From assembly GCA_030770545.1 (NCBI GenBank), contig CM061097.1, positions 21,946,501 to 22,010,500 on the forward strand: 64,000 nt of DNA. Reading direction: 5' to 3'. The stretch comes from Macropodus opercularis (lineage: Eukaryota > Chordata > Actinopteri > Anabantiformes > Osphronemidae). Of this stretch, positions 20,927 through 32,249 are shown piece after piece. The translations under genes were made by a program, and so were the position numbers. How positions within the stretch are numbered: position 1 is the first letter of the stretch; each line of letters begins with the position of its first letter. The notes under the pieces were generated by a model. The model did not search any database, had not been told where the DNA came from, and was given only the letters and a program-made list of their open reading frames with translations.

Positions 20927-21444
20927 GTGAGTACTCAGATGCTTCCAAGGCTGGGACGTCACAGAAAAGTCGATTTGCAGAGATGCGGGAGGACGAACAT
21001 TTAGTTTCCCTCTCAAGTCCGACCTTTGATTGACAGCTTCATTAACGTCCTGCTAAGACAAAGAAAAACCCTCAGAACAACCTCGACGTGTATTTGTACC
21101 GTGGTACTGAAATGCACATTGTTCATTCGGTGTAGTCGTTGACTCCAACACAGCTGCTGTGCTGAGAGCAGACTGGCCTGTAGGGTGGAGACCAGTTGAT
21201 GGAGAAAGCATCACAGAGGTCGTCTAGATTTGATGAAGCCTGGTCATGATGTGCTTTGCAAGGTGGTGGTCATACGCGTGTTGCTGAGTCCACAGCCTAT
21301 AGTCCCGCCTGATGTGAAGACGTGTCCCGTAGCGTGAGGCTGCCTGACCGTGACGCTTCTCTTCACGCGCTGCTTCCTTAGACGCTGTGTGACCGACGCT
21401 GGTCTGGTTCGGGACCATGCGACTGTGGTTGAGTCTCCAGATTA

Positions 21445-21746
21445 GGCTGATCAGTGGAGAGTTGGAGACGGTGCAGGGGATGGTGCTGTCACTGCTGGAG
21501 CCACTGATAGAAACTGAAATGATGCAACACAAATATTAATGTAATACAGTGACGTGTGTAGTTTCTGGGCCTTGTGAGATTCATCGAACGCTCACCCAGG
21601 CTCTCCTCCCGTTTGTGCTGCTGACGGTGCAGCTGTCGTCCACATCGGTAGCATCGTGTGAGCGTAGCAGAGAGCTGCGGGTGTAGCAGAGCGGCTGTTC
21701 AGTCCGCTGGGCTGTGGTTGTGCTGTGGAGGGCGGTGGTGGACCAG
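21445..21746. other. About 300 bp present in A and missing from B
   Basis: Copy B joins the equivalent of 21445 to 21747 with an AG microhomology, a simple deletion signature. No gene recognised in the block. Confidence 0.7.
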
Positions 21747-22910
21747 CTGAGTCCAGGTTCAGCTGCAGCTCATCCAGTTTCCTACCTGCTCCAGGTGGAC
21801 TTTACAAACAAATGGATTGACGCAGCTTTGAATTAATGAGGATTATTTTACTCAGTGGAAGTAAAACCTACCTACCTATCGTTCAGTGGCTTTATTTTGT
21901 GTAAACACACACACGCAGAAGCTTCACTTTGGAGACTGGAGCTGGAGAATGAAAGATCTTGACGTTCGGCACAAAGTACGTCACAAATGATGTCAGATAG
22001 TTTGTGTGTTTGTCTCGCCGGACACTTTTAAGTTGATAAATGAGTCCTTGTTACTGGTTCTGGTGCTGGTCAAGCACTGGAATCTGCCCTGGTCCTGAAC
22101 CTTGACCCCCGTCAGCTGCAGTGAGGCGTTTCCTCCGGAGATCTGATCCCGGAACAGTGACGTCCTGCCTGTGAAGCGCTGGTCCTGGTTTGTGAGCTGG
22201 TCTCGGTAGTCATGGCAGGAGTGGACGTGAAGGTCACATCAAGGTCAGCGTCTCCCTGAAAGCTGCACGGTAGCGCGCATGTTTCCATGGCAACACACGA
22301 CGCAAACATTCATACAGAATTAGATGATTGAATTATTTAGAGGTTTTAAATATTAATTAATTGAGGATCCTATAGCTGATTTAGTTCTACTTGAGTATTT
22401 CTTCGCTTTCTTGTTTCACTGTGATCATTTAGTCGACAGTTCACCCAGTGTAAAATTGAAAAGCTGCTTTCTGTCGTGTGAAACAGGCCTCATGGAGTTT
22501 GTGTTGTGCAAATCGCTGTATTTTTGGTTTTGAAGTGTCAAACGCTTTTAGTTCTTTTACGCAGCATAAAAATCTTCCCATTGTCACTTACGTTGATGCT
22601 GTAATGAAACTTCTGTTTATTATAAATAAAACTTGTGTTAATGAAACCAGCTCAGAAATAGACGGCGTCGTCTGCTCTAAACGCTCGGCACCAAATGGAA
22701 TCCGATTCAGTTCATTTCACTTTTTCATGTGTTTTTCTTGCTGGTTTTTAATATTTTTCTCGTTATGGGGGTTTGTGTGTTTCATAATCAGGCGATGTCC
22801 GTGACTCACACATCCAGCAGACAAAGAACGGGCCTGGCTCTGATTATCCGGTCCGCACAGCCGTCCGTGAGCAGGTCCGTTCTAAACAGAATCATCGTGT
22901 TTCTCTACAG

Positions 22911-23057
22911 GTGTGACGTCGTTGAGGTGCGTCCAGATCAGATGCGTCATGGATGAACATGTTCCAGTTAACGGAGGGCTGGGACCAAGTCCCCGACGCC
23001 GCTGGAGGAAGAGACCTACTGGGAGGAGGAAGAGCGTTTTTCTATTGGCTGGGATCG
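22911..23057 (+). other. Candidate exon of an unidentified gene (copy A)
   Basis: Preceded by TTTCTCTACAG and followed by GTAGGAG. An ATG at 22949 opens a frame (MDEHVPVNGGLGPSPRRRW...) that stays open through a splice to the candidate exon at 26864-26996, giving 80 codons in total. If the exon ending at 20926 is joined here, a separate 15-codon upstream frame ATG TGT GAC... is created. No family recognised. Codon composition is unconvincing, so this may be a non-coding transcript, a pseudogene or chance. Same in copy B (63038-63184). Confidence 0.25.
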
Positions 23058-23095
23058 GTAGGAGAATTTCTCTAGTATGTTATTACCAGTAATGA

Positions 23096-25036
23096 GTGCG
23101 TCGCCTTCGCTGTGATCTTCCTGGTCCATATTCAGAGTTCTTAACTGAATTCTCAGAGTTTTTATCTAACTTAGTTCTCAGCACAGATAAAGTGATTGTA
23201 GTGGGTGACTTTAACATCCATGTAGATGTTGACAGTAACTTTCTCAACATTGCATTTAATTCACTACTGGATTCTATTGGTTTTAGTCAGCATGTGAATG
23301 AACCCACTCACTGTTTTAATCATACTCTCGATCTGGTCCTGACTTATGGGGTTGAGATTGATCATTTAAAAGTTCTCCCTCAAAACCCTCTGTTATCTGA
23401 CCATTTCTTAATAACGTTTGAATTTACCATAACAGACCTGACAACAGTTGGAAATAAGTTCTATAACAGCAGATGTTTATCTGATGATGCTGTTATTAGA
23501 TTTAAGGAGATGATTCCATCATCTTTTGTCTCATTCCCTTGTAGCTACACAGAGGAGAGCAGTCATCTGAATCATGAGCAGGTAGATTGTCTTGTTGATG
23601 ATGCTACAATTTTAGACTCTGTTGCTCCTCTGAAGAAGAAGCCAGTGAATCAGAGGAGGTTGGCTCCATGGTATAACTCAGAGATCCGCAGCCTTAAGCA
23701 GAGGACTCGAAAACTAGAAAGATTGTGGCGTTCCAACAAATTAGGTGAATCCTGTCTAGCATGGAAAGACAGTTTAATACTATATAAAAAAGCACTTCGG
23801 GCTGCTAGAACCACATACTATTCATCATTAATTGAGGAAAATAAAAACAACCCCAGGTTTCTGTTCAGCACTGTAGCCAGGCTGACTAAGAGTCATAGCT
23901 GTGTTGAGCCTAGTGTCCCTTTAAATCTCAGCAGCAACGACTTTATGAATTTCTTTACCAATAAAATCAGAACCATTAGAGAAAAGATTTATCAGAATCT
24001 GTCAACAAAAGTCATAAACCGATCTGCAGATCCAACAGCCTTAGATCTGCTGGTTAGACCTATGTCTTACTTAAACTGTTTTTCCCCCATAGATCACACT
24101 GAGTTAACTTCAATAATTAACTCTGCTAAATCAGCTACTTGTCCCTTAGACTCAATCCCAACTAGATTACTCAAAGAAATTCTTCCATTAATCAGCACGT
24201 CCATATTAAATCAAATCAACCAATCGCTGGTTACAGGCTACGTACCACAGGCTTTTAAAGTTGCTGTGGTCAAACCTTTATTGAAAAAACCTACTCTTGA
24301 CCCTAGAGAACTTGCAAATTATAGGCCTATATCCAATCTGCCCTTTATTTCTAAAGTTCTTGAAAAAACCGTAGCTAAACAATTATGTGACCACTTGCGT
24401 AGAAATGACCTATATGAAGATTTCCAGTCAGGATTCAGATTACATCATAGCACAGAAACAGCTCTGATTAGAGTCACTAATGATCTTCTCACAGCTTCAG
24501 ACAATGGTCTAGTTTCTGTACTTGTCCTGTTAGATCTTAGTGCAGCATTTGATACGATAGATCACAAGATTCTATTGCAGAGACTGGAACATAGCGTTGG
24601 GATTAAAGGAAAAGCACTGGGATGGTTTAAGTCTGATCTGTTGAACAGATTCCAATTTGTCCATGTTCATGATCAATCTTCCATCCGCACAGGAATTAAC
24701 TTTGGAGTTCCACAGGGTTCTGTGCTTGGTCCAATACTTTTCAGTCTTTACATGTCTCCCCTTGGTAATATTATTAGAAAACATTCTATAAATTTCCACT
24801 GCTATGCAGATGATACTCAGTTATATTTGTCTATGAAACTGTTAAGTACCTCAACCAACCCAGGGAATAAGGACCCAAATGCAGAGAGAAGCAGAGACCA
24901 GTTGCCGATTAACAAGGGTTTTAATGTCCACGAAGCAATACACAAACAACGAGAGGCAACACTAACTGAAAACCACTGTGACTTACAGGGAAAACGACTA
25001 CGAACGAAAATACTAACGAACAGACTAGACACTTAA
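23096..25036 (+). pseudogene. L2 LINE ORF2 fragment (endonuclease end + RT)
   Basis: The long open frame within the L2 copy covers the endonuclease C terminus and the RT through the FHCYADDTQLY box (about 24796-24828). Its last 65 codons belong to the inserted LTR rather than the LINE. The frame starts before the LINE boundary only by chance. ORF2 is 5'-truncated, lacking the N-terminal endonuclease catalytic residues, so it is not autonomous. Confidence 0.88.
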
Positions 25037-26636
25037 TGATGAGCGAATACTGACAAGCTAGAGGTCGAGGTACAGCATAAGGACCTGATACCAACCGAGC
25101 GAGACACACTAGCAACACACAACTCTGACGACAAACCTAAAATACCCAACCTAATTAGAAACACCAAACACCTGCCCCTGCCTCCGGGACTCGGGAATTC
25201 GCCTCCTGGCGGACAAACTGCTGTAGTGCAACAGAAACCAGAGGAAACAAACCAATTAGTCAACTTCAAACTTGTTTAAATGATATCAAATCCTGGATGT
25301 CCCATAACTTTCTCCAACTGAATTCAGATAAAACTGAGGTTATTATAATTGGTGCTAAAAACCAGAGAGACTCTTTATTGAATCAGATTGTTACTCTGGA
25401 TGACATAACGTTAGCTTCAAGTTCTACTGTCAGGAACCTTGGTGTCATTGTTGACCAAGATCTGTCCTTTACACCATATATTAAAGAAATCTCTAGAACC
25501 GCCTACTTCCACCTGAGGAATATTGCTAAAATTAGGAGCATCCTCTCACAGAGTGATGCTGAAAAATTAATCCATGCATTTGTTACCTCTAGGCTTGACG
25601 ACTGTAACTCGCTGCTCATAGTTTGTCCCAATATCTCTTTGAAAATCCTCCAATTAATTCAAAATGCTGCAGCCAGAGTCTGACTGGACTTAGGAAGAGA
25701 GATCACATTTCTCCAACATTAGCTTCTCTGCATTGGCTCCCTGTCAAATCTAGGATAGAATTCAAAATTCTTCTCCTCACCTACAAAGCTCTTCATAATA
25801 AAGCTCCATCTTATCTTAAAGACCTCATCGCTCCTTATGCTCCCAACAGAACGCTTCGTTCTCAGAGCGCTGGTCTACTTGTGGTTCCTAGAGTTTCTAA
25901 ATGTAGAACAGGAGGCAGAGCATTTAGCTACCAAGCTCCTCTCCTATGGAACCAGCTTCCAGTCCAGGTTCGAGAAGCAGACACCCTCTCTAGTTTTAAA
26001 ACTAGGCTTAAAACCTTTCTTTTTGACAAAGCGTATAGTTAGAGATGGTTCTGGTCACTCTGAACCATCTCTTAGTTAAGCTGCTATAGACTTAGATGCT
26101 GGGGGACGTCCTTCATTGACTGAGCTCTTTTTTCTCTTTTTCTTCTATCCACTAACATGCCTCCATTTCTACATGTGACTAACTTTGTCCCTTTTCTCTC
26201 CTAGTTGTGTTTCTCTCTTTCTGTCTCTCTCTATCCTCATCTACAGGTATCATCAGACTCAGAGTCGTGTGTCTCCAGTGTTCAGTTGCTGGTCCAACCA
26301 TCCTGCCTGTGTTCTGTTGCTGCTTGTTTTGTTGTTGTGGTTGTGTTCTTTTCACTGTTCTCTATCCCCTCACCCCAACCGGTCAAGGCAGATGGCCGCC
26401 CACACTGAGCCTGGGTCTGCTGGAGGTTTCTTCCTCGTTAGAGAGGGAGTTTTTCCTCTCCGCTGTCGCTATTTAACTGTACAATTTATCGATTGGCTAC
26501 AATTAAAAGCTTGCTCTATGTGGGAATTGTTGGGTTTAGTTGTGTAAGGTCTTAAAACCTTACTTGTAAAGTGCCCTGAGATAACTGATGTTGTGATTTG
26601 GCGCTATATAAATAAAGTTGAATTGAATTGAATTGA
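23120..26636 (+). mobile_element. L2/Maui-clade LINE, 5'-truncated, copy A only
   Basis: Non-LTR retrotransposon. At 23120-23440 is the C-terminal part of the apurinic-type endonuclease (VVGDFNIHVD, LSDHFLITF). The RT lies at about 24290-24830 (NYRPISNLPFISKVLEK, FQSGFRLHHSTETAL, LVLLDLSAAFDTIDH, GVPQGSVLGPILF, CYADDTQLY). The C-terminal region, 25240-26040, includes LASLHWLPVKSRIEFKILLLTYKALHNKAP. A frame break lies near 25680, and a solo LTR interrupts it at 24840-25233. The 3' end has AATAAAGTTGAATTGAATTGAATTGAA, an (AATTG)n tail. ATCTT flanks both sides (23115-23119, 26637-26641). Copy B has the uninterrupted empty site at 63245. Confidence 0.94.
24840..25233. repeat. Solo LTR nested in the L2 LINE (394 bp)
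   Basis: Begins TGTTAAGTAC and ends GTGCAACA, with short inverted termini TGTT/AACA. It is flanked by perfect GAAAC duplications (24835-24839 and 25234-25238). Removing it restores a continuous LINE sequence. The 5-bp duplication fits an LTR retrotransposon or retrovirus. Its family and orientation are not recognised. Confidence 0.85.
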
Positions 26637-26863
26637 ATCTTTAATACGCGCAGGCCTAATGATGACACGTTGGGGTCCAGTCTCTGACGATGATGTTACA
26701 CACATTGCTCTAAACCGAGTCTCTAGGTGGAGACGCAGCGTAGTTAGTTGATAGCAGTTTAAACCAGGTAGTGGTTTGCTGACGCATCAATATGTGACGT
26801 GTCTAATGTGTCTAATGTGAATGTTTGACGCTGGCTTGATTCTCGTTGCGTCTCTCGGGGCAG

Positions 26864-26996
26864 GACGAGCGTGTCCTGGAGGGATTCCTTCAGACATCGG
26901 GGTCGGAGTAAACCTCCGGCTGGTCGCCTCCTCTCAGACCTACCTGATCCCGCAAGAGTCCAGAACCACAGGACGGAACCGACCAGTGAGAACTGG
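26864..26996 (+). other. Candidate exon of the unidentified gene (copy A)
   Basis: The acceptor-like CTCTCGGGGCAG precedes it and GTGAGAC follows. In phase with the ATG at 22949 it is open throughout. Alternative donor at 26984 (CCA/GTGAGA). Homologous segment in copy B at about 63469-63601. No protein family recognised. Confidence 0.22.
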
Positions 26997-26999
26997 GTG

Positions 27000-28435
27000 A
27001 GACTGGGTCTGCTCATGTCAGGTTAGTCCTCAGTTCAATAAAGATGAAAAACGGTTTCCTCCAGATCATCGTTAGGTGCGACGGTCTCCCCAGAACCGTG
27101 ACACTGAGCGGATGCTCGTGAGCAGGGAGGGAACCAACTGGATCCGATCCGTCACTGACCCCACGCAAACCGATTACTTGCGTTTGTTTTATTGTAGTTT
27201 TCTCTACATTTAGACTAAATTAGTAAAAACACAAAGTGGAACGGTTTTCTTCACGTCACTTAATTTTCCTAAGGTACATGTGGAGTGAGCTGACACCTTT
27301 CAAAATAAAGCTGTGATGATGCTTCAGTAGCTCACAAATGATCTAGAAGATTTAATGATTTGATTGTGTTATAACAACCTTAATGACCTGAAGACCTCAA
27401 GTTACTGTTGGTACCAGCACCACGGCGGCAGACACAGGGAAGGAGAGCGCCCCTGCAGCAGCAGCGCGTGGAAACCTGCACAACACTTCATTTAACATCA
27501 ACTGTCGTTTCAGTCTTGCACGTTGCAGGTAAAAGTCCAGGTTCACGTCCAGAGTCCAGGACTTGCTTCTTGACCCGGAATCCACAGAGACCAGTAAATG
27601 TCTAGATCTGATCCAGGAGATTCTCTCGATGTTTGTCTCTGTTTGTGTGGAAGGAGGAGGGAACGACATCTGTTTCCATTGACGCGGCTCAGTCCGTCCA
27701 CTACTGGCTCAAGGTGTACGGATACGCGTCGGTTCCTAAAGGTGAGGTAACGACAACAACAGCGATGCTTTACGCACGGTCACGTACTCTACGCGTCCAC
27801 GGCTTCTTTGCACGGGGTAGATTAGAGCCGATTCCTGAGGGCCTTTCACTGGCTGCAGGGTCTCCTCAGAGGAGGACGGATCGCTGCTGGCTCATCCAAA
27901 AACCAGAGGCGAGCGTTAATCTACACACGAACGCACACAGTTCACTTCCTGTCCTAGAGAAATGGCGCCAACGTTTACTTATGTCGGTTATTTATATGCT
28001 CATTTTCATATTAGAAATCAATCAGATATCAGTAGAATTAATAGAGGTGACAAGTCACGTTAAACACTCACACTGTACATGATCCTATTTAACCTGTGTG
28101 TTTCTAATATAAATGCACAGACGAGTTTTAGGTCACGTCATTGTGATGTTTGTGTTTTTACCCTGCAGGCCAAGAAAGTTCTACACCGGGCAGCACAACG
28201 AGAGCCGCTGCTACGTTCTGCACCAGGACGAGAAAAGCCAAAGCCCCACTGAGAACGTAGCACCAAGAACCGACGCCAGAAAACCTACACGGTTTGTCAG
28301 ACGCTGCAGCAAACTGCGCTTACGTGACACTGACCCACAGGGAGTTTGAGGACAGGCTGAGCGAAGGATGGCGCTCATACACACTCTAGTGTGTTACTGT
28401 GGCGCTGATTACTGTACAACAAAGGAGCAACCCCC
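27000..28435. other. Unassigned stretch with splice-like signals
   Basis: The part to 27399 is shared with the end of copy B. A possible exon lies at 28169-28350 after TTTTTACCCTGCAG, and a possible donor after CCTAAAG at about 27740. Frames around them are short and match nothing I recognise. They may be further exons of the candidate transcript or decayed sequence. Confidence 0.25.
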
Positions 28436-29030
28436 TCCTCCCCCACACTGAGCTCTCTGCCTTCCTCACATTGAGGGAGGTGGAGTCATTTCAACGCTGC
28501 AGAACAAAGTGAAGAGTTGCCTGAATCAACTGAAACCGTGACTATGCAGCACTGTTCAGAAACACATACGCGTCTGTCCAGCCAGTCGACGATAGGAACC
28601 TGAAGCTGAGTGTTAGAAACGATGTTTGAATGGTAGTGATGCAAACAGAGTCACTACACAGGCCCTGAATAAAATACTAGCAACCACAGACATCGGCCAA
28701 ACTAAGGAGTCGATGCCCCGGAGGAGCAGCAGAACCAGCGTCTGCTCAACCAACGTGACGGACGGCGGACGCAGCGGCTCAGCTGAAGCCTGAACATTCT
28801 ACCCATGCGCTGCTACGCAGACACGTCCACGTGTTGGTTCTGCTTTTAAGTTTGAGGAAGTGCACACACAGTAACATGCTATAAATGACACTGACTGTGT
28901 TTCTGGACTTTATTGATTTGTATCTATTATTGGAAATTCTATCAAATGTACGGTTTACCAAAAAAAGCAGCAACATGACAAAGTCTCCCTCAGCAAACTG
29001 TTGGACCGACTCACGTTTGTTAATGTGTTC
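28436..29030 (+). repeat. Older duplicated segment, left part (matches 45800-46352)
   Basis: 28493-29030 matches about 45806-46352 with indels and noticeable divergence. At 28436-28492 there is a single unit resembling the 102-bp minisatellite at 43.3-44.2 kb (CACACTGAGCTCTCTGCC...CACATTGAGGGAGGTGGAG). A Rex1 LINE interrupts this copy right after GTTAATGTGTTC. Confidence 0.8.
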
Positions 29031-31260
29031 TTGGAATATCTGACAAGGTCTATTCCAACATCAAACTGGGCTACAGGGCCAGACCACTACCACACCTGGG
29101 CCAGTCTGACCACCTGTCCCTGCTGCTCATTCCTGCATATGCCCCCGTCAAGAAAACGGCTCCCACCATCACAAAGACTGTTGCCACATGGCCAGATGGT
29201 GCCTCCCAGCAGCTGCAGGACTGTTTTGACAGAACCAACTGGGAGATCTTTGAACATCAGGACCTGGAGATGTTCACAGACAGTGTACTGTGCTACATCA
29301 AGAACTGCATAGACACGGTCACAGTGGACAAACGCATCAGGGTCTACCCCAACCAGAAGCCCTGGATGACCCGGAAGGTCCAGCAGCTGCTGAGGAAGAG
29401 GAACAACGCCTACAGGTCTGGCGACAGAGATCTCTACAGCGCAGCCCGAGCTGACTTGAAGAGAGGCATCAGAGAGGCCAGAGCAGACTACAGGAGGAGG
29501 ATTGAGGGCCACCTGGACAGTAACAACAGCCGGCAGGTGTGGCAGGACGTCCAGCACCTCACCAAGTACAGGACCAACGTCAAAGCTGCTGAAGGTGACC
29601 TCACGCTGGCAGAGGAACTAAATATCTACTTTGCTCGCTTTGAGGTTTCTGCACCTGAAGCGGCGCAGCTACACCACACGGTGCACAGCAGCACGATCCT
29701 CAGTCTGGAGCGGCACGAGGTGAGACGTACCCTCCGAGCCGTCAACCCGAGGAAGGCGACTGGTCCTGATGGCGTCCCAGGACGTGTGCTGAGGGACTGT
29801 GCAGACGAGCTGACTGAGGTCTTCACAAAGACCTTCAACCGGTCCCTGGCACAGTCCACTGTCCCCCCCTGCCTGAAGTCCTCCACCATAGTCGCCCTGC
29901 CCAAGAAGCCACACATCTCCAGCCTCAATGACTACAGACCAATAGCACTCACCCCAGTCGTGATGAAGTGCTTCGAAAAACTGGTCCGTAGCCACATCAC
30001 AGCAGCTCTGCCCTCAAGACTCGACCCACACCAGTTTGCTTACAGAGCAAACCGATCCACAGAGGAGCCATAGCAACAGCGCTACATGCTGCTCTGTCCC
30101 ACCTGGAGCAGCAGGGCAGCTACGTGAGGATGCTCTTTGTGGATTACAGCTCGGCTTTCAACACCATCCTCCCACACAAGCTGGTGGCCAAGCTGGAGGA
30201 CCTGGGGCTCCCACATTCAACCTGCATGTGGATCCGCAGCTTCCTCTCTGGTCGCAGACAGAGAGTCAGAGTAGGCCCCCACACATCCACGGCCCTGAGC
30301 CTCAGCACCGGCTCCCCCCAGGGCTGTTAGTCCGCTGCTCTACTCGCTCTACACACACGACTGCAGCCCTGTCCATCACTGCAACACCATCATAAAGTTT
30401 GCAGACGACACTACAGTGGTGGCTCATCTCTGACGGGGACGAGTCTGCCTACAGAGACGAGGTGGAGCAACTAGTGATGTGGTGTACGACCAACAACCTT
30501 CTCCTCAACATTTCAAAAACAAAAGAACTCATAATAGACTTCAGGAGAAAAAAGACAGACGTTCCACCATTACACATCGGCAGGGACTGTGTGGAGAGGG
30601 TGGCAGACTTCCGCTTCCTGGGAGTACACATAGAGGAGAGTCTGACCTGGAGCGCAAACACCTCTGAGCTGCTGAAAAAGGCCCAGCAGAGACTGTAACA
30701 ACATCACACAAAGACTGTTGGTGTCCTTTTACAGAGCTAGCATAGAAAGTATACTAACATACTGTATATGCATATGGTTCACCAGCAGCACAGCAGCTCA
30801 GAGGAAAGCTCTCCAAGGGGTCATCAACACCGCACAGAAGATTGTTGGCTGCCCTCTCCCCACATTGGAAAACCTACACAGCTCCCGTTGCCTCAGGAAA
30901 GCACAGGACATTGTGAAAGACACTTCTCACCCAGGCCACTCCCTGTTTGAACTGCTGCCCTCAGGCAGACGGTACAGACTATGCAAGACTAGGACTAACA
31001 GACTCAAGCACAGTTGTTATCCCACTTTAATATCTGCTCTGAACGCTGCTAAAAAATAATGCAAAACTCAAGTCTGGACCAATGCAATGTACGATGTTTG
31101 TGTGGGTTTTTAGATGTTTTTTTTACTCTTATTTATTGTTTTAGTTTTTTTACCTCGTATGAATGATGCACTGTATGGAAAGCACCTGTTAAATGACTGG
31201 AGAGCACTTTTTTAAATTTCACTGTACAAGTGACAGCGACAATAAAGAATCTATCTATTC
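29031..31260 (+). mobile_element. Rex1/Babar-type LINE (CR1 group), 5'-truncated
   Basis: Starts in the endonuclease C terminus (LGQSDHLSLLLIPAYAP) and continues through the linker (KPWMTRKVQQLLRKRN), the fingers (RKATGPDGVPGRVLRD, LNDYRPIALTPVVMKCFEKLV, HQFAYRANRSTEE), the palm (MRMLFVDYSSAFNTI, FADDTTVV near 30397) and the thumb (NISKTKELIIDFRRKK, VADFRFLGVHIEESLTW). It ends in CAATAAAGAATCTATCTATTC. A TAG near 30071 and frame changes near 30070, 30330 and 30697 inactivate it. The related segment at 46352/46353 is the empty site. Confidence 0.85.
29270..31059 (+). pseudogene. Rex1-type LINE ORF2 remnant
   Basis: Four frame pieces (to 30073, 30124-30330, 30399-30698, 30718-31059) together cover RT fingers, palm with FADD, thumb and the C-terminal region (SHPGHSLFELLPSGRRYRLCKTRTNRLKHS). 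Each piece matches its expected order, so the breaks are point indels, not rearrangement. The second catalytic box (FADD) is intact, but no single protein is encoded. Confidence 0.82.
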
Positions 31261-31880
31261 AGGAATTTATCAGGTTTAATCAACTTACAGATGACACCGG
31301 TACAGTTGAGGATGGGGGTTTAGTCTGTTTTATTTTTACAGTTTTGCTACGACCTGATACAGGTTAAGATGCAATTCATTGAATCTCTTACTGGTGGGTG
31401 GAGGTTTCAAAAATCAAAGGAGCTTAACATGAACATGTAGCATTCGGTCTACTCTGGCTGAATGTTTCTAGCTAACAGACATTGACCACAGGGGAAGGAG
31501 AGCTAGCACGCTTGCTCTTTCTTTGCCGTATGACCACCACGCTTTCTCTGCAGAATAAGGGAGAAGGGGGTCGTGCAAGAGAGTCCGGCTCAGCCGAGTT
31601 TGGTGGATGGACAAAGGGGCTTGAAAACCAGAAGGTGCGTAAAAGGCACGACAGGGTTACTCCCAAACCCAGCCAACACACATAGAGACGCCTTCACACA
31701 CACGCTACACGCACAACCTCACACACAAGCAGCAGAGAGAGAGTCCCAAGAGCACCGACGCAGGGAGAAAGTGGACGTCCTCCGAAGAAAGAGCTGGGGT
31801 TGAAACCCGGGTAAGACGGCAGCGAAGGGGCCTGGATCCGGTGCCGCCGCCGTGTCCGAACAGAACAAACGAACCGCTGG
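31261..31880. other. Unassigned stretch after the Rex1 LINE
   Basis: 31261-31300 is the continuation of the older duplicated segment (compare 46353-46395). The rest has no recognised gene; short CA-rich tracts occur at 31677-31735. Confidence 0.4.
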
Positions 31881-31883
31881 AAT

Positions 31884-32245
31884 GGATCGTTTCTGGTCCT
31901 TCAGCTGGTCGGACAGCCGGGCGCAGGTGGCCTGGATGTACCAGCCGCGCTGGCGGAGGGCACGCAAACCCAGCTCGTCTGTGACCTCTGCAGCATTCAT
32001 AGCGTTGGGCAGATGCTGGGAGGGGAAACTGAAATGTATCGAGCTGGTTCCGAAAACTCACGTCAGTGAAGGTGCTAAACGTCACGTGTATGCGCCAAAG
32101 AAACAAATGCGACCTCACCTGTTTATTTGCCAACACGAGCAGCGCAGCGTCTCCGAGTTGGTCCTCGGCGAACATGCTGGACGGCTCCTCGCCTCGTTCA
32201 CTCGCTCTCTGCCGTTGCTGAGCCCGAGAACCAAAACACAGCATT
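31884..32245 (-). pseudogene. ARF-family small GTPase pseudogene retaining one intron
   Basis: Minus strand. The upstream exon (about 32245-32119) reads VLVLGLSNGRERVNEAR, then after a 1-2 base frameshift PSSMFAEDQLGDAALLVLANKQ, ending at CAG/GTGAGG. The intron is 32118-32016 (103 bp, ends CCTCCCAG). The downstream exon (32015 to about 31884) reads HLPNAMNAAEVTDELGLRALRQRGWYIQATCA, then RLSDQLKDQK. ADP-ribosylation factors have the same exon junction after NKQ, and NKxD is a guanine-base-binding motif; here the Asp reads His. About a dozen residues are missing before the C-terminal helix, and no stop follows DQK. Keeping the intron means a duplicated gene piece, not a retrocopy. N-terminal exons were not found. 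Confidence 0.88.
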
Positions 32246-32249
32246 TACA

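Larger units (their letters stand above)
8410..27399 (+). repeat. Segmental duplication copy A (matches 51782-64000)
   Basis: Near-identical direct repeat of the right end of the window; I estimate about 99% identity by eye over 13156-23119. Correspondence: 8410-8651 with 51782-52023; 10678-11669 with 52040-53031; 13156-23119 with about 53031-63245; and 26642-27399 with 63246-64000. The copy probably continues past 27399, because B is cut by the window edge. Copy-specific pieces of A: 8652-10677, 11670-13155, about 21446-21746, and the L2 at 23120-26636. Confidence 0.95.

Noticed and set aside
28169..28350. Exon after TTTTTACCCTGCAG
   Set aside because: The acceptor is good, but all three frames are short or unrecognisable and no in-phase partner exon was found; kept only as a remark.
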